Part shown: positions 28,855 to 37,588 of the stretch, one piece after another
Numbering within the stretch: the first letter of the stretch is position 1
Layout: each line of letters opens with the position of its first letter
From: Shewanella aquimarina
GTDB lineage: Bacteria > Pseudomonadota > Gammaproteobacteria > Enterobacterales > Shewanellaceae
Assembly: GCF_023349185.1 (NCBI RefSeq)
Contig: NZ_JAKIKY010000006.1
Span: forward strand, 206,768 to 270,767
Length of the DNA stretch: 64,000 bases
Direction: 5' to 3'
Translations under genes and position numbers: made by a program
Notes under the pieces: model-generated
Databases searched by the model: none
Told to the model about the DNA's origin: nothing
What the model saw: only the letters and a program-made list of their open reading frames with translations

Positions 28855-30528
28855 TCAAGCCCTGTCTTTGAATGTGCTGTCTCTGCGGCGAGAGAGGCCG
28901 AATTCGGCCGGGGTCAGGATATAGGTGTCCTCGCAGTAAAAGTCTTCGGCGGTGCACTGCTGCCACCATGACGCCCAGGCGGTGCCTTGCAGCTTCTCTT
29001 CTATGATGGCGTTGTGGGTGAGGGGAGCCACCAGGCTGCCGGTGGAGATCAGTAGGCCATAGGGAGAGCGGCGTTTGATCATCCTCGGCTTTAGCTTGTT
29101 GGGGTTATCCAGTCCCATGCTGCCCACTAGTTCATAGAAGGCTTTTAAGGTGTTATGGTGGAAGTTCTTTACCCGCTCACTCTTCACCTCGACATCCAGT
29201 GCCTTGGAACGGGCCGGATCCTGGGTGGCGATGCCCGTGGGGCACATGTTGGTGTTGCAATGTCTCGACTGAATACAACCCAGAGACAGCATCATGGTGC
29301 GGGCGGCGTTGACTAAGTCTGCGCCCATGGCAATCTTGGTCAGCAGATCGAAGCTGGAGGCTGTCTTACCCGAGGCGATCAGGGTGATCTTGTGTCTCAG
29401 CCCTACGCCAACCAGGGCATTATTGGCAAAGTAGACCCCTTCGAGACACATCATGCCCAGACGGTTGCTGAACTCTACCGGCGCCGCCCCGGTGCCACCC
29501 TCGGCGCCATCTATGGTGATGAAATCTGGCGTGATGCCTGTCTTTAGCATCGCCTTACAGATGGCGAGAAACTCTACCGGATTACCGATACAGAGCTTAA
29601 AGCCCACTGGCTTGCCGCCACTGAGCTCCCGCAGGCGTTTGACGAAGTTAAGCAGGGCGATGGGCGTGGTGCACTCGGGATTGACCGCGGGGGAGACACA
29701 GTCTTTATCCATGGGGATATGGCGGATCATGGCGATCTCCGGGGTGATCTTTGCCTTGGGTAGCACGCCGCCATGGCCGGGTTTAGCGCCCTGGCTGAGT
29801 TTTATCTCTATCATCTTGACCTGTGGACGCTTGGCCATCTTCTCGAAGCTGTCCGGATTAAAGTTACCCTCATCATCACGACAGCCAAACATGCCAGAGC
29901 CTATCTGCCATACCAGATCGCCGCCATGTTTGAGGTGATAGGGGCTGGCCCCGCCTTCGCCCGTGTTGTGATAGCAACCCGCCTTCTTGGCGCCCAAGTT
30001 GAGAGCCTCGATGGCATTGGCGCTGAGGGAGCCGAAGCTCATGGCCGAGATATTAAAATAGGAGGCGTCATAGGGCTGGGTGCAGTCAGGTCCGCCGATA
30101 CGCACCCGCTTGGCTTGCTCATCGATATGTTTCGGTGACAGCGAGTGCCACAGGCTCAGATAGTTCTCCTCTAACAGATCGCGCTGGGTGCCGAAGGCGA
30201 TGGTATCGCGTACGTTCTTGGCCCTTTGATAGACCAAGGAGCGCTGCTCGCGGTTAAAGGGGGTCTCCTCTGTATCGCTGGCGATAAAATACTGCTGTAT
30301 CTCTACCCGGTAAGACTCGAGGAAGTAGCGCAGGTAGGCGACCACGGGGTAGAGGCGGTTAAGCGTGTGTGAGCTAAATTGCAGATCATAGGTGCCGACC
30401 AAGGTGTAGAGCAGAGTAAAGCCCAGAAAAATGGCCGCGCCCATGCCGCCGTCATTGAGATAGAAATAGAGCCCGGCGCCATTGCCTAGGGTGGCGATAA
30501 GCCAAAAGACCTTTTGCATGATTGTCAT
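28855..30528 (-). CDS. FMN-binding glutamate-synthase-family protein (GltB central-domain-like)
   Basis: A 557-residue protein with two N-terminal membrane segments (about residues 4-45) followed by the FMN/glutamate-synthase domain of GOGAT: FNISAMSFGSLSANAIEALNLGAKKAG, TGEGGASPYHLK, IKLSQGAKPGHGGVLP, ITIDGAEGGTGAAP, and the 3Fe-4S-type Cys region GCIQSRHCNTNMCPTGIA. The amidotransferase domain is absent, as in stand-alone archaeal-type or membrane-bound members. The ATG at 30528 has AGGA at good distance; a GTG at 30552 is not favoured. It is transcribed toward sucD. The exact reaction is unknown; glutamate synthase activity alone is not assured. Confidence 0.85.
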   Translation of the reverse strand: MTIMQKVFWLIATLGNGAGLYFYLNDGGMGAAIFLGFTLLYTLVGTYDLQFSSHTLNRLYPVVAYLRYFLESYRVEIQQYFIASDTEETPFNREQRSLVYQRAKNVRDTIAFGTQRDLLEENYLSLWHSLSPKHIDEQAKRVRIGGPDCTQPYDASYFNISAMSFGSLSANAIEALNLGAKKAGCYHNTGEGGASPYHLKHGGDLVWQIGSGMFGCRDDEGNFNPDSFEKMAKRPQVKMIEIKLSQGAKPGHGGVLPKAKITPEIAMIRHIPMDKDCVSPAVNPECTTPIALLNFVKRLRELSGGKPVGFKLCIGNPVEFLAICKAMLKTGITPDFITIDGAEGGTGAAPVEFSNRLGMMCLEGVYFANNALVGVGLRHKITLIASGKTASSFDLLTKIAMGADLVNAARTMMLSLGCIQSRHCNTNMCPTGIATQDPARSKALDVEVKSERVKNFHHNTLKAFYELVGSMGLDNPNKLKPRMIKRRSPYGLLISTGSLVAPLTHNAIIEEKLQGTAWASWWQQCTAEDFYCEDTYILTPAEFGLSRRRDSTFKDRA

Positions 30529-30747
30529 AACGCATTCCTGTATTGCAGACACTTATCATTTATCCATCTATTGAACGTTATTGCGGCGGCTTTGGCAATC
30601 GGCCATGGCGTAGGTGCTAGATGAATTTTGCTTATTTTAAGCGGGCTTAGTGTAAAGCTGTGTCGACAAAAGCTTAGATTAATACTTTCTAATCTACCCT
30701 GTAGTGGGTATATTGGTGAGCTGGATGGGAGAAAAAAGGAGTAAGTT

Positions 30748-31248
30748 GTGTTCATCGCGGAAACAGAGAGGCTGATATTACGTCGATTCGAGGCCAAGGA
30801 TGTGGAGAGCCTATTCCTGCTCAATAGCATTCCTGAGGTGCTGACCTATATTCCTGGCGCGCCCATGACCTGTCGCTCACAGGCAGAGGATATTCTTGAA
30901 AACGTGTTGCTCAAAAATTATCGCGAACGTGGCTTTGGCCGCTGGGCGGTGGAGCATAAGGCCGATAACAAGGTAATAGGTTTCTGTGGCCCGACTTATA
31001 TTAAAGAATTTGATGAGGTGGAGCTGGGTTATCGTTATCTGCCTGAATATTGGGGCAAGGGGATAGGTAGCGAGGCCGGGCAGGCGGCGCTGTCACGTTT
31101 TAAGGATCACGGCATCGATGAGGCGATAGCGCTCATTCTGCTGGGCAACAAGGGCTCCGAAGGGGTGGCGCGTAAGCTGGGCATGGCTGAGCGTGAACGC
31201 AGCAAGTTTATGGGCCACAAGGTGAACGTATTTCACAAGGTGTTGTGA
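30748..31248 (+). CDS. GNAT acetyltransferase, RimJ/RimL type
   Basis: A 166-residue GCN5-related N-acetyltransferase. The start is FIAETERLILRRFEAKD, typical of the RimJ/RimL branch. The acetyl-CoA loop region is ELGYRYLPEYWGKGIGSEAGQAAL (Q/RxxGxG/A-type KGIGSE). The C-terminal half is shorter than usual but complete in fold. GTG start with AAAGGAG eight bases ahead. The substrate is unknown (ribosomal protein N-terminus or small molecule). Monocistronic and convergent with fur. Confidence 0.85.
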   Translation: MFIAETERLILRRFEAKDVESLFLLNSIPEVLTYIPGAPMTCRSQAEDILENVLLKNYRERGFGRWAVEHKADNKVIGFCGPTYIKEFDEVELGYRYLPEYWGKGIGSEAGQAALSRFKDHGIDEAIALILLGNKGSEGVARKLGMAERERSKFMGHKVNVFHKVL

Positions 31249-31320
31249 TACGGTTTGGCTAAGGTGTTGTGATGAAGGCGTTAGTCCTCGCCAGAGATAA
31301 ACCTTTGATACAAAAAAGAT

Positions 31321-31352
31321 ACAAAAAAACCAGCATGATGCTGGTTTTTTTG
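31321..31352. terminator. Bidirectional terminator between the acetyltransferase gene and fur
   Basis: Stem ACAAAAAAACCAGCAT / ATGCTGGTTTTTTTGT with A and T runs on both sides. It serves the + acetyltransferase gene and the - fur gene. Confidence 0.88.
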
Positions 31353-31373
31353 TATCGGCTGTATGCCTGCGAA

Positions 31374-31805
31374 TTATTCGTCGCCGTGGTCGCACTCGTC
31401 GTTGGTGCAGACACCGTAGAGATATAGGCTGTGGTTGGTCAGCTTGATGTTGTGCTTCATGGCAATCTCGTCTTGGCGTCTCTCGATCACTTCATCAGAG
31501 AACTCGATCACCTTGCCGCAAGAGAGACACACCAGATGATCATGATGGTGGGTCGAGGCCAGCTCAAACACCGCCTTGCCGCTTTCGAAATGGTGACGGG
31601 TGACGATACCCGCGTCATCGAACTGGTTCAGTACACGGTAAACCGTTGCCAGTCCTATCTCTTCGCCAATATCGAGCAGTTTCTTATATAGTTCTTCTGC
31701 ACTGATATGCTGGTTTTCGGGCTCCTGCATCAGCTCGAGGATCTTGACTCGTGGTAAGGTGACCTTTAATCCCGCTTTCTTTAGCGCTTGATTTCCATCT
31801 GTCAT
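31374..31805 (-). CDS. fur: Ferric uptake regulator
   Basis: Iron-responsive DNA-binding repressor. The winged helix-turn-helix contains LPRVKILELM ... HISAEELYKKLLDIGEEIGLATVYRVLNQF. Metal sites are HHHDHLVCLSCGKVIEF and the C-terminal Cys pair CTNDEC. At 143 residues it is of standard length. Two ATG codons in tandem (31808, 31805) could serve. An inverted repeat GAACCA...TGGTTC at 31825-31852 stands just upstream. A probable target in this window is the TonB receptor gene with a Fur box at 61746. Confidence 0.96.
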   Translation of the reverse strand: MTDGNQALKKAGLKVTLPRVKILELMQEPENQHISAEELYKKLLDIGEEIGLATVYRVLNQFDDAGIVTRHHFESGKAVFELASTHHHDHLVCLSCGKVIEFSDEVIERRQDEIAMKHNIKLTNHSLYLYGVCTNDECDHGDE

Positions 31806-31808
31806 CAT

Positions 31809-32115
31809 TAATCTCTGGATTGAAGAACCATTAGCAATGCCAATAGTGGTTCAGTAGTTGATGTTGAGAACCATTATAGGGGGTGAAATTGAAAACTTAA
31901 ACCTTTGATCTTGCATATTGTTCGCATCGGCAGAAATTTGTTCTAAATTGGCCCTACCTGTGTGATTTAGGCTGAATTTAACGCGTACTTTTTGTAATGT
32001 TATTGAGACTAATGCCTAATAGCCCAACGGCGACTTATCAGGCAGGATGAAATCTGGTTAACCTGTATCCTGTGGGTGCCAGCCGCCCGCATAAGCATTA
32101 AAATAAGGAAGAGGG
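31809..32115. promoter_or_regulatory. Divergent region between fur and cobB
   Basis: Holds the imperfect inverted repeat GAACCA (31825-31830) / TGGTTC (31847-31852), and a further GAACCATTATAG around 31869 that resembles part of it. Either could be a binding site controlling fur. An RBS GGAAGAGGG precedes cobB. No additional gene is seen. Confidence 0.35.
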
Positions 32116-32862
32116 ATGTATCGGCAGATCGTAGTGTTAACTGGGGCAGGGATCTCAGCTGAATCTGGCTTGAGAACCTTTAGGGATCAAGATGGGCTCT
32201 GGGAAGAGCATAAAATTGAAGACGTGGCGACGCCTGAAGGCTATGCCCGCGATCCCGAAATGGTGGAGCGCTTCTATAACGAGCGCTGGCAGCAGCTCCA
32301 TAATGGTGAAATTGAACCCAACGCCGCCCATAAGGCGCTGGCGAGGCTAGAGCAGGAGTTCGACGGTCAGCTGTTGGTGGTGACGCAAAATATCGACGAT
32401 CTCCATGAGCGCGCCGGCTCGCGTCGCTTGCTGCACATGCATGGTGAGTTGACTAAGGGTCGTTGCCCACGTTCTCACCAAACCTTTCTGTTGACCGATC
32501 ACTTCGGCGTCAACCATACCTGTACCTGTTGTATTCCCGCCCAGCGCCTGCGCCCCCACGTGGTCTGGTTTGGCGAGATGCCTATCGGCCTAGATCGGAT
32601 ACAGCATGCGCTGGATACCTGCGATCTCTTTATCGCCATCGGCACCTCGGGCACCGTCTATCCCGCCGCCGGCTTTGTCGATACCGCCAATCATCATGGT
32701 GCCCAGACGGTTGAGGTTAACCTGATGCCAGCCGATCGCCACAGCCAGTTTCAGTATCATCTGCAGGGTAAGGCCAGCGAGATAGTGCCACAACTGGTGG
32801 AGCAGATCCTGGCTGGTGAGGTGATAAGCGACCAGCCCTTACCGGGCGTCTCCAAGGCGTGA
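32116..32862 (+). CDS. cobB: NAD-dependent protein deacylase (sirtuin)
   Basis: Removes acetyl/succinyl groups from lysines, using NAD. It has the sirtuin motifs GAGISAESGLRTFRD, TQNIDDLHERAG, the catalytic His in HMHGEL, and GTSGTVYPAAGF for NAD. Tyr and Arg of FYNERW match the Y-x-x-R pair of class III sirtuins, predicting desuccinylase capacity. The zinc ligands are Cys in RCPRSH and CTCC, as in E. coli CobB. At 248 residues it has normal length. The last bases overlap the GTG of the next gene. Confidence 0.93.
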   Translation: MYRQIVVLTGAGISAESGLRTFRDQDGLWEEHKIEDVATPEGYARDPEMVERFYNERWQQLHNGEIEPNAAHKALARLEQEFDGQLLVVTQNIDDLHERAGSRRLLHMHGELTKGRCPRSHQTFLLTDHFGVNHTCTCCIPAQRLRPHVVWFGEMPIGLDRIQHALDTCDLFIAIGTSGTVYPAAGFVDTANHHGAQTVEVNLMPADRHSQFQYHLQGKASEIVPQLVEQILAGEVISDQPLPGVSKA

Positions 32863-33458
32863 GTCATCGCGTGATCACTGAGGCGAGCCCAGCAGGGGAG
32901 TTGTCTCAGATAGAAGCTGCGCAAACACCTGAAGAGAAGGCACCTGAAGAGAAGGCACCAGAAGCGCAGACACAAGAAGCGCAGACACAAGAAGCGATAA
33001 GGGGCGAAGACAGTCCTAACTGTCCACTGGCCATCATCATGCGGGGGCTGCCGGGTAGCGGCAAGAGCCATTGGGTCGATTGCTTCATTGCCGCTCGCCG
33101 CGACGGCGAGGCGATTCGCCGTCGCGGCTACTTCTCTACCGATGATCGTTTTATCTGCGAGGGTGAGTACCGTTTCGACGCCAGCAAGCTGTCTGAATAT
33201 CATCAGCTTAATCTCACCGGATTTATTCAGGCATTGTCTCGCCATGAACCTGTGGTGATCTGCGATAACACCAACATGGCTCATTGGGAGTTTATGGCTT
33301 ACGATGCCGCCGCCAAGGCGATGGGTTACCAGGTGCGCATCTTGTTGATTGGTGATCCTCTCGATAAGGCTCATCAAGCACTGTGCGCCGAGCGTAATCA
33401 ACATGGCCTAGGGCTCAGGCAGATCCAGGCGATGGCGAGTCAATTCCAGCAGCTGTAA
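32859..33458 (+). CDS. P-loop kinase-like ATPase, N4BP2/AAA_33 type, with repeat linker
   Basis: A 199-residue P-loop protein. Walker A is GLPGSGKSHW at about residues 64-73. STDDRF and the downstream YRFDASKLSEYHQLNLTGFIQAL ... VVICDNTNMAHWEF resemble polynucleotide-kinase-like and N4BP2L1-like ATPases. The first 50 residues are a low-complexity acidic linker made of two 5-residue duplications (PEEKA x2, QTQEA x2), encoded by 15-base tandem repeats at 32925-32997. The GTG overlaps the cobB stop (GTGA), so it is translated with the sirtuin. A nucleic-acid or small-molecule kinase is likely; the substrate is unknown. Confidence 0.75.
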   Translation: MSHRVITEASPAGELSQIEAAQTPEEKAPEEKAPEAQTQEAQTQEAIRGEDSPNCPLAIIMRGLPGSGKSHWVDCFIAARRDGEAIRRRGYFSTDDRFICEGEYRFDASKLSEYHQLNLTGFIQALSRHEPVVICDNTNMAHWEFMAYDAAAKAMGYQVRILLIGDPLDKAHQALCAERNQHGLGLRQIQAMASQFQQL

Positions 33459-33498
33459 TGGCTGCAATCTTCTATTTTTAATCCATTGAGGGAGCAAG

Positions 33499-33786
33499 AT
33501 GTTTGCCGTGATATTTCGGGCCAAGGTGGCCAAGTTAGATGCCAGATACTCAGAGATGGCTGCTAAGATGCGTCAGGTGGCGATGGATAAATATCATTGC
33601 GTCGATTTTGTCGCCGTGACCGAAGGGGAGCAGGAGATTGCCATCTCCTATTGGCAAAGTGAGGCCGACATTTTGGCCTGGAAACAAGACAGCGAACATC
33701 AAATCGCCCAAGAACTCGGCCGCAGCACCTGGTATGAGCGTTATCAGGTCGAGGTGGTCGAGATAAAGCGTCAATATCAGGGCTAA
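33499..33786 (+). CDS. Antibiotic-biosynthesis-monooxygenase (ABM)-fold small protein
   Basis: A 95-residue dimeric alpha/beta-barrel type protein of the ABM family: FAVIFRAKV at the start, then VDFVAVTEGEQEIAISYWQSEADILAWKQDSEHQIAQELGRSTWYERYQVEVVEI, the family's typical WxSxxDxxxW / H pattern. A good RBS GAGGGAGCAAG precedes the ATG. It sits 40 bases after the P-loop kinase gene, so it is probably in the same operon. The reaction is unknown; haem or quinone-type substrates are known in the family. Confidence 0.8.
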   Translation: MFAVIFRAKVAKLDARYSEMAAKMRQVAMDKYHCVDFVAVTEGEQEIAISYWQSEADILAWKQDSEHQIAQELGRSTWYERYQVEVVEIKRQYQG

Positions 33787-33839
33787 CCTAGAAGTCGAAG
33801 TCGCGCTGGGAAGGCAAACAACTTACAAGGAGAAGTCAG

Positions 33840-34499
33840 GTGACACTGGTATTGATTAGCGATCTTAGCGGCGCAGCAAGTCAAGCTGCGATAACAGAAG
33901 TGCTCGGTGAAGGCGCCAGCCTGGGCTATTTGGCCTCAGGCCATGAACCAGAGTTAAGTTACTACGGTGCGACTCAGAAACAATATGCCGAATTGGGGGT
34001 GAGCCTGTGTCACTATCTGGATCTCGAGCAGGGCTATACGCTGGCGGGGCTGAATACACTGTTGAGTTGCCAGGCTATCCACCTCGCCGGTGGCGATACC
34101 TTTCAATTTTTAGCTCAGCTGCAGGCGCGCGGCCTGATGGAGTCGTTTAAGGCCTATCTTAATTGCGGCGGGATCCTAATTGGTCTTAGCGCCGGGGCCA
34201 TGCTGATGACGCCGACCATCGCCAGTGCGTCCCTGTGCGGTGATGTGAATCCTCTGGGACTGAGCGACTTAGGGGCTTTAGCCTTGCTTCCTTATCAATT
34301 CCTGCCCCATAGCGATCTCAGCGATGGCGGGGTAGCGCTTAGCGTGCAGGCCGCCAGCCTACTGGAGGCGTCGACGCTGGCCGAGTATCCCTTGATTCTG
34401 TGTAGCGATGAGGACGCCGTCATCGCCACCAAGACAGGGCTGCGCGGTTTCGGGCAGCCACTGCTGTTTGATGGTGTGGGCTTAATGGCACTGGCCTAG
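33840..34499 (+). CDS. Peptidase S51 (dipeptidase E)-like protein
   Basis: A 219-residue class-I-glutamine-amidotransferase-like fold. The nucleophile elbow is GLSAGAMLM, with Ser in place of Cys, as in dipeptidase E/cyanophycinase relatives. IHLAGGDTFQFLAQLQ matches the GG(D/N) substrate strand of the family. The expected His in FLPHSDLSDGG is present. The start is a GTG with AAGGAGAAGTCAG upstream. Last gene of the likely cobB-led run; a weak CTAG-hairpin separates it from the convergent esterase gene. Confidence 0.8.
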   Translation: MTLVLISDLSGAASQAAITEVLGEGASLGYLASGHEPELSYYGATQKQYAELGVSLCHYLDLEQGYTLAGLNTLLSCQAIHLAGGDTFQFLAQLQARGLMESFKAYLNCGGILIGLSAGAMLMTPTIASASLCGDVNPLGLSDLGALALLPYQFLPHSDLSDGGVALSVQAASLLEASTLAEYPLILCSDEDAVIATKTGLRGFGQPLLFDGVGLMALA

Positions 34500-34530
34500 A
34501 ACAAAGCTAGGATATCGGCGGATAGGCACG

Positions 34531-35874
34531 CTACTGCAGCTCCCAAAGTTCCCAGGTGTTGAGGCGATACTCCTCGGCGAGTGCTAAGGCTTTGTCCTGA
34601 TGGCGCTTGGCATTCGCCTCGTCCCCCATGCCTTGATAGTAGAGGCTCATCTCTCTGTGCCAGTAGGGCGAGGCCTCTCCCTGTTTGGCCACGCTATCGA
34701 GCATGGCCTTGGCCTTTTCGGCTTGCCCCTTGATGTTAAAGCCCTTGGCCACCTGAACCGTCACCATGGTGAGCGAGTCGGGAAACTCGGCTTTTACCGC
34801 CTGTAAAACCTCATCGAGTCTATCGAGCTGCTTGGACCAGAACAGATACTTGGCAAATTGGTAGGCTTGTAGCCATTCGATATGAAAGCCGGCCCAGTTA
34901 GCCTTGCGTTTGGCAAAATAATCCAGCACTGCGCGGTAGTCGCCAAGGGCCAGCATCTCGCCGCCATCCAGGCCATAGTCGGGGGATAAGAATAGCAGGC
35001 CGTCATTGAGTGCCGGCAGGGCGGTGGTGAAGTGGTTCTCGTCGGGGTAGTGCTTAAATTGCCAGCGGATCTTTTGTGCGTCATAGCCTTTGAGCGCAGT
35101 TACCAGTTCATCCACGCCCATCTCTTGCTCGTTGGCCAAGGTCAGAAAGAGTGGCGCCGTTATCGCACCTTGCTTGAGCCGCTCATCGAGTCGCTCGATA
35201 TAACTCATCTTGTCATACCAAACGCTCGGGCTCATGGCCAGATAGGCATCGAAGGGGCTGTTTGCTTGTGTCATGGCATAGAGAGTAAATAGGCCGCCCA
35301 TGGAGTAGCCCGCCAGCGCCTTGTGGGGATTGGTGCGAAACTGCTTGTCTATAGTGGGTACTAGCTCCTTGGTCAGATAGCGATAGAAGGTGTCTGCGCC
35401 GCCAAAGGCCTCGCCCTCGTCGCTCTTCCAGGTGGTGGTGTAGAGATAATCGCTCTGGCCTTGATTGGCGATGCCCACCACTATCATGGGCGCTATCTTG
35501 CCCATGCGCGCCAGATGCAGTGCCAGGGCCGATACATGTTGAAATTGAAAGTCGGCATCCACCACATAGAGCACGGGGTAGTGCCGCGTGTTGCCATAGT
35601 AGCCTTCGGGCAGGGAGACCATGTAGCGCCTTGGCGCCTTAAACTCGCGCGAGTCATGGCTGAACTCATGTCCCGCGATGATGGCATTGCCACTTGCTGT
35701 GATGTCTACATTAGCTGGCGACTCGGCCCATGCCTGGGTGAGGGTCAGGGTCAATAGTAGGCAGACGCAGAGGGAAAGGCATTTTCCCAGGGCTGTAGGG
35801 GTATTTGTTCTTATTGGTTCTGGTGTTGTAGGTACTGATGTCGTAGGTACTGATGCCGTAGGTATTGGTGTCAT
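34531..35874 (-). CDS. Exported esterase (alpha/beta hydrolase, esterase D type) with C-terminal TPR-like region
   Basis: A 447-residue exported hydrolase. The nucleophile elbow is GYSMGG; an Asp and a final His (YPDENHF) complete the triad. The family includes siderophore esterases (IroE/Fes-like) and S-formylglutathione-type enzymes. Residues about 330-440 are helical and look like tetratricopeptide repeats (KAKAMLDSVAKQGEASPYWHREMSLYYQGMGDEANA). The signal peptide is preceded by about 25 extra residues built from a PTTSV-like repeat, encoded by three 15-base units at 35828-35872. The ATG at 35874 has only a weak RBS. Secretion is likely; the substrate is unknown. Confidence 0.8.
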   Translation of the reverse strand: MTPIPTASVPTTSVPTTPEPIRTNTPTALGKCLSLCVCLLLTLTLTQAWAESPANVDITASGNAIIAGHEFSHDSREFKAPRRYMVSLPEGYYGNTRHYPVLYVVDADFQFQHVSALALHLARMGKIAPMIVVGIANQGQSDYLYTTTWKSDEGEAFGGADTFYRYLTKELVPTIDKQFRTNPHKALAGYSMGGLFTLYAMTQANSPFDAYLAMSPSVWYDKMSYIERLDERLKQGAITAPLFLTLANEQEMGVDELVTALKGYDAQKIRWQFKHYPDENHFTTALPALNDGLLFLSPDYGLDGGEMLALGDYRAVLDYFAKRKANWAGFHIEWLQAYQFAKYLFWSKQLDRLDEVLQAVKAEFPDSLTMVTVQVAKGFNIKGQAEKAKAMLDSVAKQGEASPYWHREMSLYYQGMGDEANAKRHQDKALALAEEYRLNTWELWELQ

Positions 35875-36262
35875 AATTCGTCCCGTCCATGTGAAACTAG
35901 TAGGCCGATAGCCTTATATTTTTAACCTTATTTTTACCAGTAAATAGTCGCATATGTCTTGCCAAAAAACGCTGCACCTTGCCTTTGCTATTCATTAGTC
36001 ATTGTTTTTAACAACTTTACTCTTGTTTTGCAGCAGCATGCTAGCCTATTCCCCTTGTTGCGCATACCACCAAAAACAGTATCTTGTCTCCACGCTGTAA
36101 ATGCAGCCTGACAAGACATTAGACTAAAGTTAGTGAAATTCGACCAGTTAATGCTTGCTTTACGTTCGCGTAAACGTCAGAGTGATATTATTTGAACATG
36201 ATCACGCTTCCCTGAGGGAGTCGTGTGATGTGAGCGCATAAGTACCTTGAATGGAGCGGAAG
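35875..36262 (+). promoter_or_regulatory. Control region of the ivd operon with a LiuR-like palindrome
   Basis: The perfect inverted repeat TTTACG-TTCG-CGTAAA at 36159-36174 lies about 90 bases before the first gene. It resembles operators of MerR-type LiuR regulators that control branched-chain amino acid degradation. The remaining 280 bases show nothing clear. Confidence 0.5.
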
Positions 36263-37453
36263 ATGAGTACAGAGCAAACTAACCAAGAAATCGTGATTGT
36301 CGCGGCAAAACGCACCCCTATGGGCGGATTCCAGGGAGCCCTTTCCAGCGTGCCGTCACCGACACTCGCCGCCACGGCGATCAAGGGACTCATGGACGCG
36401 GCCGGCGTTCAGGGCGATGAGGTTAACGAAGTCTTGATGGGCTGCGTATTGCCGGCAGGCCTGGGTCAGGCCCCTGCGCGTCAGGCAACCTTAGGTGCGG
36501 ATCTTCCTTTGTCTGTTGGCGCCACAACGGTCAACAAGGTGTGCGGTTCAGGCATGAAGACAGTCATGCTGGCCCATGATTTGATTAAGGCCGGCAGCGC
36601 CGATGTCGTGATCGCCGGTGGCATGGAGAGCATGAGCCAGGCGCCTTACCTGCTGGATAAGGCTCGTGGCGGCATGCGTATGGGCCATGGCAAGGTGCTG
36701 GATCACATGTTCTTAGATGGCCTCGAAGATGCCTACACGGGCGGCGCCATGGGCACCTTCGCCCAGAAGACGGCCGATGATTTCGGTATTACCCGAGAGG
36801 CGATGGATAACTTTGCCCTCGGCTCGCTGCAAAAAGCCAACGCTGCCATCGAATCTGGCGCCTTTAAGGACGAGATAGTGCCGGTTACCGTGGCGAGCCG
36901 CAAAGGCGATCTTGTTGTCGATACCGACGAGCAGCCAGGTAACGCCAGACCCGAGAAGATCCCAACTCTGCGTCCCGCCTTTGCCAAAGATGGCACCATC
37001 ACGGCCGCTAACTCTAGCTCTATCTCAGATGGCGCGGCGGTATTGATGCTGATGAGCGCCGAAGAGGCCTGCAAGCGTGGCCTGGAGGTGCTGGCCACCA
37101 TCAAGGGGCATACCACACATTCACAAGAGCCTTCGATGTTCACCACAGCCCCGGTCGGCGCCATGAATAAGCTACTGGATAAGGTGAACTGGTCGAAAGA
37201 CGAGGTGGATCTGTTTGAGATCAACGAAGCCTTCGCCATGGTCACCATGCTGGCTATCTCTGAGCTTGGGCTAGACGAGGCCAAGGTTAACGTCAACGGC
37301 GGCGCCTGCGCACTTGGCCATCCTATCGGCTGCTCGGGTGCCCGCGTACTGGTGACGCTTATTCACGCCCTGAAGGCCAGAGGTCTTAAGCGCGGCGTGG
37401 CCTCGCTCTGTATCGGTGGCGGCGAAGCCACTGCCATGGCAATCGAAGTTTAA
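36263..37453 (+). CDS. ivdA: Acetyl-CoA C-acyltransferase (thiolase) of branched-chain degradation
   Basis: Thiolase that cleaves 2-methylacetoacetyl-CoA to acetyl-CoA and propionyl-CoA in isoleucine breakdown. Active-site Cys94 is in NKVCGSGMK. The C-terminal His and Cys are in GGACALGHPIGCSGARV, and the GGGEATAMAIE signature ends the protein. The ATG at 36263 has GGAG six bases ahead; an ATG at 36251 is the other choice. Length 396, usual for the family. It heads seven co-directional genes in the ivd order described for Shewanella. A hairpin GGGCTCG/CGAGCCC stands between it and mmsA. Confidence 0.92.
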   Translation: MSTEQTNQEIVIVAAKRTPMGGFQGALSSVPSPTLAATAIKGLMDAAGVQGDEVNEVLMGCVLPAGLGQAPARQATLGADLPLSVGATTVNKVCGSGMKTVMLAHDLIKAGSADVVIAGGMESMSQAPYLLDKARGGMRMGHGKVLDHMFLDGLEDAYTGGAMGTFAQKTADDFGITREAMDNFALGSLQKANAAIESGAFKDEIVPVTVASRKGDLVVDTDEQPGNARPEKIPTLRPAFAKDGTITAANSSSISDGAAVLMLMSAEEACKRGLEVLATIKGHTTHSQEPSMFTTAPVGAMNKLLDKVNWSKDEVDLFEINEAFAMVTMLAISELGLDEAKVNVNGGACALGHPIGCSGARVLVTLIHALKARGLKRGVASLCIGGGEATAMAIEV

Positions 37454-37588
37454 TCCCGTTATTTGGGCTCGCTACCGCGAGCCCATGCATTCACCCATGA
37501 TTATGTGAGTTTTTTGCTGTCACTTACATAGCAGATCATCAGGCAGCGGCATTCGCCCAGGCCTGTTAGACGTATTTAGGAAAGCGAT

